Assembly: GCA_023251195.1 (NCBI GenBank)
Contig: JAHEZG010000061.1
Span: 7,858-13,476, forward strand
Length of the DNA: 5,619 bases
Origin: Chitinophagaceae bacterium
GTDB lineage: Bacteria > Bacteroidota > Bacteroidia > Chitinophagales > UBA10324
Direction: 5' to 3'
The translations under genes and the position numbers were made by a program. Below are positions 1 through 5,569 of the stretch, one piece after another (positions within the stretch are counted from its first letter, which is position 1; every line of letters starts with the position of its first letter). The notes beneath the pieces were generated by a model. That model was not told where the DNA came from, did not search any database, and worked only from the letters and a program-made list of their open reading frames with translations.

Positions 1-1028
1 CTAATTATCATTTTGATTTAACATCAAATGGCAACACCGATATATTTATTTCAAAACTGGATAACAATACTGGAAATCTTATTTGGGCTAAAAGCAAGGG
101 TGGCATCAGTCAAGACTTCAGACCCAATATTATTATTGATACTTCGCTCAATATTTATCTGACTGCAACATTCCAAAGCCCCCAAATAATATTAGGTAAT
201 GACACTGTTATAAATTTTGTCAATGGAAATACTTCAAATTTTTTTATTGCACGCTTCCGCCCTACCTCTTCTTCAATTATTGATACCTCTGTTTGTTATA
301 GTTATTTATCACCGAGCGGAACTTACACTTGGTCTTTAAGTGGTGATTATTCAGAAACTATAAATAATTCCTCATTAACCGGCGATAGCATAATTATCAT
401 TCACCTCGTTGTAGGAATATCTACAGCTCAAACAGTTGAAGTCTGCTATGGTTACACTTTAACCAATGGAAATTATATAACAACTTCAGGAGTTTATCAG
501 GATACACTTTTAAGTGTATCGGGCTGTGATAGTATTCTTATAATTTATTTGACAATCGATTCTGTTAATGCTTCTGTGATCCAAAATGGAATCACTTTAC
601 AAGCAATTTCATCTACAACCTATCAGTGGTTCAATTGCGATAACAACTTTGCTGTAATCAATGGTGCCACCAACCAAACTTATACTGCCACAGCCAATGG
701 AAACTATGCAGTAGCTATTACTCAAAACGGTTGCACTGATACTTCTGCCTGTTATACAATTACAGGAGTAGGCATCAATGAAATTAATGCTGCAAATGAT
801 TTTACTCTCTATCCCAACCCCACCACCGTTGAGTTTACAGTTTATAGTGAACAGTTAACAGTGAATAGCACCATCGTCATTACCAATACTCTTGGAGAGG
901 TAATGCAAACTGTACATTCAAATTCTCAATCATCCATTATCAATTGTCAATTGCTCCCTGCGGGCATCTACTTCGTGCAGGTAGTAACCGATAAAGGCAG
1001 TGTGGTAAAAAAGGTGGTGAAGCAGTGA
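1..1028 (+). CDS. Secreted propeller-repeat protein with T9SS type A sorting domain (5' partial)
   Basis: The frame is open from base 3 to the TGA at 1026-1028, so 341 residues of the C-terminal part are visible and the true start lies left of the window. An in-frame TTG at 549 falls inside a repeat and is not a credible start. In order: the end of a beta-propeller (residues 13-86, with DIFISKLDNNTGNLIWAK and a last blade IYLTATF...FFIARF that lacks its Trp strand), two 50-residue cysteine repeats (about 94-193, first Cys at 98 and 148), an Ig-like linker with YQW and NGCTDTSACYT, and the sorting domain from about 262 with LYPNPTT, ITNTLGEV and LPAGIYFVQV, ending KKVVKQ. By family knowledge it is exported by Sec, crosses the outer membrane through T9SS and is anchored or released at the surface. 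Its ligand or activity cannot be told from this sequence. It is a tandem paralogue of the next gene. Confidence 0.9.
   Translation, partial: NYHFDLTSNGNTDIFISKLDNNTGNLIWAKSKGGISQDFRPNIIIDTSLNIYLTATFQSPQIILGNDTVINFVNGNTSNFFIARFRPTSSSIIDTSVCYSYLSPSGTYTWSLSGDYSETINNSSLTGDSIIIIHLVVGISTAQTVEVCYGYTLTNGNYITTSGVYQDTLLSVSGCDSILIIYLTIDSVNASVIQNGITLQAISSTTYQWFNCDNNFAVINGATNQTYTATANGNYAVAITQNGCTDTSACYTITGVGINEINAANDFTLYPNPTTVEFTVYSEQLTVNSTIVITNTLGEVMQTVHSNSQSSIINCQLLPAGIYFVQVVTDKGSVVKKVVKQ
282..581 (+). repeat. Two 50-residue (150-base) cysteine repeats in the first surface protein
   Basis: The repeats begin around VCYSYLSPSGTYTW and VCYGYTLTNGNYITTSG. Their first cysteines (residues 98 and 148) are exactly 50 residues apart. 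Repeat 2 has the usual closing GCDS motif. Repeat 1 has TGDS there, so its partner cysteine is missing. They are the same family as the three repeats in the downstream paralogue. Confidence 0.75.
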
Positions 1029-1033
1029 GTGAA
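621..1033 (+). repeat. Duplicated 3' gene module, copy 1 (linker + T9SS sorting domain)
   Basis: Bases 621-1028 align without gaps to 3057-3464 at a constant offset of 2436. I count 23 mismatches in 408 bases (about 94% identity), giving 6 amino-acid changes in 135 residues. Identity is uneven: 15 mismatches fall in 621-746 and only 8 in 747-1028, with exact runs of 74 bases (747-820) and 76 bases (925-1000). It continues a few bases past the stop (gtgaa). The regions before it in the two genes are only loosely similar. Confidence 0.95.
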
Positions 1034-1037
1034 AAGT

Positions 1038-1101
1038 TAAGAGTGAATTGTGAAAATTGAATACAGTTGCGATGAAAAATATTCTTCACTATTCACTATT
1101 A
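1038..1101. repeat. AT-rich inverted repeat between the tandem paralogues
   Basis: The left arm is 1038-1057 and the right arm 1081-1101. The reverse complement of the right arm matches the left arm at about 18 of 20 positions with one bulge; the core is AGTGAAT..GTGAA. The spacer is 23 bases. It lies just after the first gene's stop and before the -7 box of the second, so it could fold at the mRNA 3' end. There is no T-run after it, so I do not call it an intrinsic terminator. Confidence 0.6.
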
Positions 1102-1117
1102 GTTCTTCGTTATTAAA

Positions 1118-1125
1118 TAGTTTTG
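1118..1125 (+). promoter_or_regulatory. Candidate Bacteroidota -7 box (TAGTTTTG)
   Basis: TAGTTTTG fits the TAnnTTTG consensus of the Bacteroidota primary sigma factor and ends 14 bases before the ATG at 1140. I see no clear TTTG-like -33 element at the expected distance, so this rests on the -7 match and its position. Confidence 0.45.
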
Positions 1126-1139
1126 TTTGAGAAGAAAGT

Positions 1140-3464
1140 ATGAAGAAGGTTGATTTTATAGTTGCGTTGTTAATTGTTACTACTACCTGCTTTGGGCAGG
1201 CACCTGATTGGGAGTGGGCGAAGGGGATAAATGGTTCGTCAATTTTCGATGGTGGTGGTAAAGATATTGTATCTGATAAAAATGGAAATAGCTATACTGT
1301 TGGAAACTTTTCAGGAACAATAGATTTTGATCCTGGCCCTGGTATTTTTAACCTGACAACATCTTTTTATGGATCAGCTTTTATTGAAAAGCTGGATAGT
1401 GAAGGAAATTTTATCTGGGTGAAAATGATTGAAAATATTGGGTTGTTCAGTAGTTCAGGATATGGTAATATAATGATTGATTCCGGAGGGAATTTATTAA
1501 TAGCCGGCTTTTTTTATGGAACTTGTGATTTTAATGCGAGTGCCGCAGCCTATGATTTAACTACTACTTTAAATAGTTCTTCATTTATTGAAAAAATAGA
1601 TACTGATGGAAATTTTATATGGGTAAAAGCATTAAATGGTGCAACTGAAAATTCATTCACCCTCGATAGTTTAAACAATATTTATATTACAGGGACATTT
1701 CAGGATTCAGCAGATTTTAATACTGATTCTTTAATCACTTTATACACCTATTCGCCTTATGCAATCAATACTTTTTTTACCAAGCTTGATAACTCAGGCA
1801 ATTTGGTTTGGGTTAAATATATTGGTGAAGATTATTTCAATTCATCTCGTTCAATAGCAGTAGATGCCCTTGGAAATATTTTCGTTACAGGAGCATTTTC
1901 TCATACTTTGGATTTTGACCCCGGTACTGGTATTTATAATTTAGTTTCTGCAGGAACTAATGATGCTTTTATTTTAAAGCTGGATAATTCAGGTAATTTT
2001 ATTTGGTCCAAACGGATTGGGGATGGTTATGCGCAATCCGGTAAATCTATTACAATAGATAAGTTTAATAATATCTATGTAGCAGGTGGTTTCGGGAATG
2101 TAATAAATCTTGATTCATTATCAAATACAAATGGAAATTTGGGTAGTATTTTGAAAATAAATAATTCAGGAAATCTTATCTGGGCTAAATATTTACCTGC
2201 TTTTATTACTTCAATTGAACTTGATTCACATAATAATATTTACTTAACAGGTTCTTTTTATAACAGTTGTGATTTTGATCCTGATTCAGTTTATAGTTAC
2301 ACTTTGTCTTCTCTTGGTTCTGAGGATATTTTTCTCACCAAATTAGATAGCTCCGGAAATTTTATAGTGACATTAACTGCAGGTGGATGGTATGACGAGA
2401 GCGGTACTGCTATTTCAATTGGTTCTTCAAACATCATATATCTGACAGGAGGGTTTATCACCCCTTCCATTAATTTTGGGAACACAACTTTAATAAATTC
2501 AAATATTAATTACGCTAATGTTTTTATTACAAAACTTTCATTAGGTTCTACAGGCAATGCTATTAATGTTTCAGAATGTAGTAGCTATACCTCTCCAAGC
2601 GGAAACTATACATGGCTATTTTCCGGAATACACTTAGATACAATTGCTAACTCAGCAGGGTATGATAGTATAATAGCTGTAAATCTTACTCTTCATAATT
2701 CCTGGTTCCCTTTTAGTGTTAGTAATTGTTTTAGTTATACTTCTCCAAGTGGAAATCATGTATGGACAACTTCTGGTAATTATACCGATACTATTCCAAA
2801 TGCATTTGGATGCGATAGCCTTCTCTTTATTCATGTAATAATTAATAGTACATCTTCAATACAGAATATAAACAGTTGCGATCCTTATTTATCTCCAAGT
2901 GGAAATTATACCTGGAGTGTACCTGGAACATATAATGATACCATCCCCAATACAGCAGGATGTGATAGTATCATCATCATCAATCTAACTACTAATCCTC
3001 CGAATGCTTCAATATCCCATAGCGGATTGATACTTACTTCAGTCGTTGCTTCTACTTATCAATGGCTCAATTGCGATAACAACTTTGCAGTAATCACCGG
3101 AGCAACCAACCAAACTTATACTGCAACAGCCAATGGCAACTATGCAGTAGCCCTAAGTCAAAACGGCTGCACTGATACTTCAGCCTGTTATACAATTACA
3201 GGAGTAGGCATCAATGAAATTAATGCTGCAAATGATTTTACTCTCTATCCCAACCCTACCACCGATGAGTTTACAGTTTACAGTGAACAGTTAACAGTGA
3301 ATAGCACCATCGTCATTACCAATACTCTTGGCGAGGTAATGCAAACTGTTCATTCAAATCCTCAATCATCCATTATCAATTGTCAATTGCTCCCTGCGGG
3401 CATCTACTTCGTGCAGGTAGTAACCGATAAAGGCAGCGTGGTGAAAAAGGTGGTGAAGCAGTGA
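1140..3464 (+). CDS. Secreted seven-bladed propeller-repeat surface protein with T9SS type A sorting domain
   Basis: This complete 774-aa protein starts at ATG 1140, after purine-rich GAGAAGAAAG and directly before a signal peptide (about 1-20, MKK...CFGQ). Residues 23-470 hold seven repeats of the pattern 'D..GN.Y.TG.F...DFDPG...FI.KLD..GNFIW.K', beginning near 42, 109, 171, 236, 302, 357 and 422. These resemble SBBP-type propeller blades. The seventh lacks its GN.IW strand, while the mature N terminus starts with DWEWAKGI, as expected if it closes the ring. Three 50-residue cysteine repeats follow (about 476-625), then an Ig-like linker with YQW and NGCTDTSACYT, and a T9SS sorting domain (about 695-774) with LYPNPTT, ITNTLGEV and LPAGIYFVQV. 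Its predicted place is the cell surface or outside the cell, after Sec and T9SS export. No catalytic motif is visible; binding or adhesion is only a guess. Its 3' part is nearly identical to the upstream paralogue. Confidence 0.93.
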   Translation: MKKVDFIVALLIVTTTCFGQAPDWEWAKGINGSSIFDGGGKDIVSDKNGNSYTVGNFSGTIDFDPGPGIFNLTTSFYGSAFIEKLDSEGNFIWVKMIENIGLFSSSGYGNIMIDSGGNLLIAGFFYGTCDFNASAAAYDLTTTLNSSSFIEKIDTDGNFIWVKALNGATENSFTLDSLNNIYITGTFQDSADFNTDSLITLYTYSPYAINTFFTKLDNSGNLVWVKYIGEDYFNSSRSIAVDALGNIFVTGAFSHTLDFDPGTGIYNLVSAGTNDAFILKLDNSGNFIWSKRIGDGYAQSGKSITIDKFNNIYVAGGFGNVINLDSLSNTNGNLGSILKINNSGNLIWAKYLPAFITSIELDSHNNIYLTGSFYNSCDFDPDSVYSYTLSSLGSEDIFLTKLDSSGNFIVTLTAGGWYDESGTAISIGSSNIIYLTGGFITPSINFGNTTLINSNINYANVFITKLSLGSTGNAINVSECSSYTSPSGNYTWLFSGIHLDTIANSAGYDSIIAVNLTLHNSWFPFSVSNCFSYTSPSGNHVWTTSGNYTDTIPNAFGCDSLLFIHVIINSTSSIQNINSCDPYLSPSGNYTWSVPGTYNDTIPNTAGCDSIIIINLTTNPPNASISHSGLILTSVVASTYQWLNCDNNFAVITGATNQTYTATANGNYAVALSQNGCTDTSACYTITGVGINEINAANDFTLYPNPTTDEFTVYSEQLTVNSTIVITNTLGEVMQTVHSNPQSSIINCQLLPAGIYFVQVVTDKGSVVKKVVKQ
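2565..3014 (+). repeat. Three tandem 50-residue (150-base) cysteine repeats
   Basis: The consensus is roughly C..YTSPSGNYTW..SG.Y.DTIPN.AGCDS...INLT. First cysteines are at residues 480, 530 and 580, an exact 50-residue period. Second cysteines are at 558 and 608, each 28 residues after the first, suggesting a disulfide within the repeat. Repeat 1 has Tyr508 in place of the second cysteine. I recall similar repeats in other Bacteroidota T9SS cargo proteins; their function is unknown to me. Confidence 0.85.
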
Positions 3465-3469
3465 GTGAA
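3057..3469 (+). repeat. Duplicated 3' gene module, copy 2 (linker + T9SS sorting domain)
   Basis: This is the partner of bases 621-1033, with the same offset throughout and no indels up to the stop. Past the stop, resemblance fades but does not vanish: both copies continue with gtgagtgaa and then a 'gaatacag' stretch about 25-35 bases on, which suggests that the duplicated segment reached into the 3' flank. Confidence 0.95.
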
Positions 3470-3507
3470 TAGTTAATAGTTAATAATGAATACAGATGTC
3501 GCAAAAT

Positions 3508-3572
3508 AAATTATTCAAAGGTCACGGTTGCCTCACTTCGGTATCAGTGTCAGGTGTGGTTCGTAATTGATT
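3508..3572 (+). repeat. 65-bp direct repeat, copy 1
   Basis: This matches 3651-3715 at 62 of 65 positions with a fixed offset of 143 and no gaps. It begins AAATTATTCAAAGGTCACGG and ends TAATTGATT. Its TCACTTCG (3533-3540) is the exact reverse complement of CGAAGTGA (3592-3599) inside the palindromic element, so the repeat and the element could pair. Confidence 0.95.
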
Positions 3573-3578
3573 CGGTCT

Positions 3579-3645
3579 CAGCAGGGTTACACGAAGTGAA
3601 CCCTGCGCATTTCAACGAAGGGTTCTGATTACAGTAACCCTGCTG
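3579..3645. repeat. 67-bp palindromic element with perfect 12-bp inverted ends
   Basis: The ends CAGCAGGGTTAC (3579-3590) and GTAACCCTGCTG (3634-3645) are exact reverse complements. Inside, the motif alternates orientation: GCAGGGTT (3581-3588), AACCCTGC (3599-3606), AGGGTTC (3619-3625) and AACCCTG (3636-3642). Bases 3581-3606 alone fold into an 11-bp stem with one bulged A and a GAA loop. No short target-site duplication directly borders the element (cggtct on the left, gtaca on the right). It could be a REP-like or MITE-like intergenic repeat, or a structured transcript. No run of T follows, so a terminator is unlikely. Confidence 0.85.
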
Positions 3646-3650
3646 GTACA

Positions 3651-3715
3651 AAATTATTCAATGGTCACGGTTGCCTCACTTCAGTATCAGTGTCAGGTGT
3701 GGTTCATAATTGATT
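3651..3715 (+). repeat. 65-bp direct repeat, copy 2
   Basis: This is the partner of 3508-3572, with three substitutions (A/T, G/A and G/A). With the palindromic element between them, the two copies form a 208-bp symmetric block. ATTATTCAA at 3652-3660 is also the reverse complement of TTGAATAAT at 3743-3751. Confidence 0.95.
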
Positions 3716-3734
3716 GCTGATTTATATTCAGCAA
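3714..3734. other. Small hairpin upstream of the outer-membrane protein gene
   Basis: TTGCTGA (3714-3720) and TCAGCAA (3728-3734) form a perfect 7-bp stem around a 7-base AT loop. It starts at the last bases of the second direct repeat and ends 32 bases before the ATG at 3767. It could sit in a leader or simply be part of the repeat block. Confidence 0.45.
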
Positions 3735-3766
3735 CAAAATCGTTGAATAATATTTACATTTAGTAA

Positions 3767-4399
3767 ATGAAATCAAAATGCTTTTTTACTTCCATCACTT
3801 TGCTGTTGCTGCTGGCATTTAACTGTGCGCAGGCGCAAACTTATTTTCCGGGTGATACTTTAAAGAAAAAAAACTTTCAGATCACAACCGATTTCCTGGC
3901 TCCCATGACCGGCAATTTCACACTCGGTCTGGAATCGTATGTGGGCAATGGCCTTTCGCTGGATATTCGAGTTGGAATCATCGGTATCGGCAAAACTGAT
4001 TTCTACACACAGCTATCCGGAATTTTTGTTAAGGTGCAACCCAATTTTTACATCACGCCCAATTACAAATCGGAAAATTATTTTGTTCAAAGTAATTTTC
4101 AGGGAACCTACTTCAGTCCGGTTTTAATCATCGGTGGGTTTTCATACACCCAATCATCGTATTATTTCAACGGCAAAAATCAAATTACTACTGAAGCCTT
4201 GCTCATCAATCTTGGTCATCAGTTCGTTTACCGGAATACTTTTTCGTTTAATGTTTATGGCGGTGCAGGCTACAGTGCGGTTCAATCAAAAAATGCGAAC
4301 TCATATTACAATGATTATTTATTCAGCCATGCCCGACTGGAAGGCGACCTGGGTTTTACTTTTGATGGTGGTTTTGAAATTGGAATATTGTTTAAATAA
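3767..4399 (+). CDS. Predicted outer-membrane beta-barrel protein
   Basis: This 210-aa protein begins at ATG 3767, directly before a clear signal peptide (MKSKCFF, then a Leu-rich core to about residue 20, cleavage likely after AQA at 23). The Cys at 20 is not in a good lipobox (AFNC), so a lipoprotein is unlikely. The mature part has alternating hydrophobic and polar residues in short strands with many Gly and aromatic residues (LGLESYVGNGLSLDIRVG, YFSPVLIIGGFSY, FSFNVYGGAGYS, GGFEIGILFK). It ends in Phe-Lys after a strand, as small 8-10 strand barrels often do. It resembles the DUF3575-like outer-membrane proteins common in Bacteroidota, but I cannot confirm the family. Its substrate and role are unknown. 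It probably shares a transcript with the small membrane protein 29 bases downstream. Confidence 0.8.
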   Translation: MKSKCFFTSITLLLLLAFNCAQAQTYFPGDTLKKKNFQITTDFLAPMTGNFTLGLESYVGNGLSLDIRVGIIGIGKTDFYTQLSGIFVKVQPNFYITPNYKSENYFVQSNFQGTYFSPVLIIGGFSYTQSSYYFNGKNQITTEALLINLGHQFVYRNTFSFNVYGGAGYSAVQSKNANSYYNDYLFSHARLEGDLGFTFDGGFEIGILFK

Positions 4400-4428
4400 A
4401 AAAAGTTGCGACTATCACTGGTTAAGAA

Positions 4429-4602
4429 ATGAAATACATTTTACCGGCAATCTTTATAGCTGTGTTAGCATGGGCCTATGCTCCCGATTACCTTCGCAAC
4501 AAAAAAGAATTTGTTAAATCAGTAATGTCAGTGAGTATGCTGATCGCAATTATTTGTGTGGCCTTTATTTTTCTGATGAGCATAATGTACTGGTATCGCT
4601 AA
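4429..4602 (+). CDS. Small membrane protein, 57 aa, two transmembrane segments
   Basis: ATG at 4429 to TAA at 4600-4602. The translation begins MKYILPAIFIAVLAWAYAPD, has a short charged hydrophilic loop (YLRNKKEFVK, residues 21-30) and a second hydrophobic span (about 34-54), and ends MYWYR. Two membrane helices around a basic loop would place both ends on one side; the loop (R23, K25, K26, K30) favours the cytoplasm, leaving the ends periplasmic, although the start could also act as an uncleaved signal. The ATG is preceded by TTAAGAA, a weak ribosome-binding site typical of the phylum. It lies 29 bases after the barrel gene, so co-transcription is likely. I do not recognise the family. The coherent hydrophobicity pattern and the position argue that it is real; its length is the main reason for doubt. 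Confidence 0.7.
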   Translation: MKYILPAIFIAVLAWAYAPDYLRNKKEFVKSVMSVSMLIAIICVAFIFLMSIMYWYR

Positions 4603-4651
4603 AAATTATCCGCGTCCTTTTTATTCCTTAATCCAGACTTATATTTATCAG

Positions 4652-4659
4652 TAAGTTTG
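4652..4659 (+). promoter_or_regulatory. Candidate Bacteroidota -7 box (TAAGTTTG)
   Basis: TAAGTTTG is an exact TAnnTTTG match ending 11 bases before the ATG of the TonB_C-domain gene. The 68-base gap after the small membrane protein also fits a separate transcription unit. No convincing -33 element is seen. Confidence 0.5.
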
Positions 4660-4670
4660 ATATCAATAAA

Positions 4671-5081
4671 ATGAAAAAGGTTTTATTCATAGCAGCATTG
4701 CTTGCACTTAGCAAAATAGGTTTAGCTCAAGAAGGCGAAAATCCGTTACCTTATGTAATGCCTGAACCGGCATATGATACAGCGCCGCAATATCCAAATG
4801 GTACTGTTGCCATGATGAAATTTTTTGCAGATAGCATCCGGTATCCGGAACCGGAAAAATCAAAAGGTTTGCAAGGCAATGTATCATTGAAATTTATAGT
4901 TGATTCGAGTGGTGCAGTTACACATGTGCAGTTGATAAACGGAGTGCCTTATGCTCCAAACTTAGCAGCCGAAGCAGTTCGGTCAATGTACAGCATGCCC
5001 AAATGGATTCCGGCCTCAAAAAACGGTAAACCTGTACAAGCCGAATATTATTTATCTATCCCTTTTAGAATAAAAGAATAA
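4671..5081 (+). CDS. Secreted stand-alone TonB C-terminal-domain protein
   Basis: This 136-aa protein has a signal peptide (about 1-19, MKKVLFIAALL...GLA, cleaved before QE). Residues 38-134 form a TonB C-terminal domain of the Bacteroidota type: APQYPNG near 38, FFADSIRYPE at 51-60, GLQGNVSLKFIVDSSGAV at 66-83, EAVRSMYSMPKWIPASKNGK at 101-120, then PVQ..Y.LSIPFRI. Unlike true TonB it has no uncleaved membrane anchor and no Pro-rich spacer, so it is unlikely to transmit energy from ExbBD by itself. In this phylum such single-domain proteins are common and mostly uncharacterised; a periplasmic role in contact with outer-membrane receptors or peptidoglycan is only inference. It converges on the HIT gene, with 31 bases between the stops. 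Confidence 0.88.
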   Translation: MKKVLFIAALLALSKIGLAQEGENPLPYVMPEPAYDTAPQYPNGTVAMMKFFADSIRYPEPEKSKGLQGNVSLKFIVDSSGAVTHVQLINGVPYAPNLAAEAVRSMYSMPKWIPASKNGKPVQAEYYLSIPFRIKE

Positions 5082-5112
5082 ATCATGTTTGCTGAAACAG
5101 GCAGGTTCGATA

Positions 5113-5502
5113 TTATAAATATTTTCGAATCTGAAGCGCAACCTCTGATAACTCCGCAGGTGTTGGTTTCATCTTTACTCTTGTAAAATTTATATCGTCA
5201 ATAGAATTTAACGGCACAAGATGAATATGTGCGTGCGGAACTTCCAAGCCAATTACAGCCACACCGATTCGTAAACACGGAACTGCCTTTTCAATGGCCG
5301 GCGCAATTTTTTTGGCAAACAACATCAAACCGGTAAGTGTTTTATCGTCGAGCGAAAAAATATAATCCACCTCCTTTTTCGGAATCACCAAAGTGTGCCC
5401 AATAGCCAAAGGCATAATATCAAGGAAGGCCAGAAACTCATCGGTCTCCGCAATTTTATAGCAAGGAATTTCGCCCGATATGATTCGTGAAAATATTGTC
5501 AT
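5113..5502 (-). CDS. HIT-family (histidine triad) nucleotide-binding protein
   Basis: The 129-aa length is typical for a bacterial HIT protein of the Hint branch. It starts at ATG 5502-5500 (MTIFSRIISGEIPCYKI) and has all the landmarks: FLAFLDIMPLAIGHTLVIPK (residues 23-42) and the triad H-A-H-I-H-L (His90, His92, His94) in RIGVAVIGLEVPHAHIHLVP. Known HIT enzymes hydrolyse nucleoside phosphoramidates or related nucleotide substrates, with the middle histidine as nucleophile (here His92). The cytoplasmic substrate of this one is not known. It has no signal peptide. The 67-base gap to the apparent greA on the same strand, and the gene order, suggest a shared or linked transcription unit. Confidence 0.93.
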   Translation of the reverse strand: MTIFSRIISGEIPCYKIAETDEFLAFLDIMPLAIGHTLVIPKKEVDYIFSLDDKTLTGLMLFAKKIAPAIEKAVPCLRIGVAVIGLEVPHAHIHLVPLNSIDDINFTRVKMKPTPAELSEVALQIRKYL

Positions 5503-5510
5503 GAGATATA

Positions 5511-5524
5511 GTTTCGGGTTTCGG
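5511..5524. repeat. Tandem heptamer GTTTCGG x2
   Basis: Two perfect copies of GTTTCGG, followed by GCT, lie in the 67-base gap between the HIT start and the preceding stop (5503-5569). On the gene's strand they read CCGAAACCCGAAAC and end eight bases upstream of the HIT ATG. I see no clear TAnnTTTG box in this gap. Confidence 0.5.
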
Positions 5525-5569
5525 GCTCTTGTATTGATTAATTACTTGTATTTACTTGATGCTTACTTC

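Larger units (their letters stand above)
3465..3766. other. Gene-free intergenic region carrying nested repeats
   Basis: No credible coding frame is found on either strand in these 302 bases; stops interrupt every frame and no known RNA family is recognised. The stretch begins with an AT-rich GTGAATAGTTAATAGTTAA run, then holds the 65-bp direct repeats, the palindromic element between them and a small hairpin before the next gene. A weak -7-like TACATTTA lies at 3755-3762, four bases before the next ATG. Confidence 0.75.

Noticed and set aside
549..1028. A separate 159-aa gene starting at TTG 549
   Set aside because: The same frame is open without a stop back to base 3, and the TTG lies inside a cysteine repeat. 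It is the end of the 5'-partial surface-protein gene.
2297..2834. Two minus-strand frames of 60-62 codons (2297-2485 and 2652-2834)
   Set aside because: They lie entirely within the propeller and cysteine-repeat coding sequence of the plus-strand gene and show no domain or signal of their own.
2970..2981. ATC x4 triplet run as a phase-variation tract
   Set aside because: A triplet repeat keeps the frame, is only four units long and simply encodes four isoleucines in a beta strand.
3579..3645. Intrinsic terminator for the upstream surface-protein gene
   Set aside because: The stems are strong but no T-run follows on either strand. The alternating arms and flanking direct repeats fit a repeat element better.
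3508..3715. CRISPR array
   Set aside because: Only two repeat copies of 65 bp, and the sequence between them is itself palindromic; there are no regular spacers and no cas gene nearby.
3508..3715. Insertion sequence with target duplication
   Set aside because: There is no transposase frame, and 65 bp is far longer than usual target duplications. A non-autonomous element remains possible and is reported as such.
3939..4517. Two plus-strand frames (3939-4127 and 4134-4517) overlapping the barrel gene
   Set aside because: Out-of-frame shadows. The second also runs across the start of the 57-aa membrane protein, whose frame is better supported.
5106..5129. Hairpin TTCGA...TCGAA as a shared terminator between the convergent TonB_C and HIT genes
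   Set aside because: The stem is only five pairs with an AT-rich interior full of mismatches, and it overlaps the end of the HIT gene. The support is too weak.
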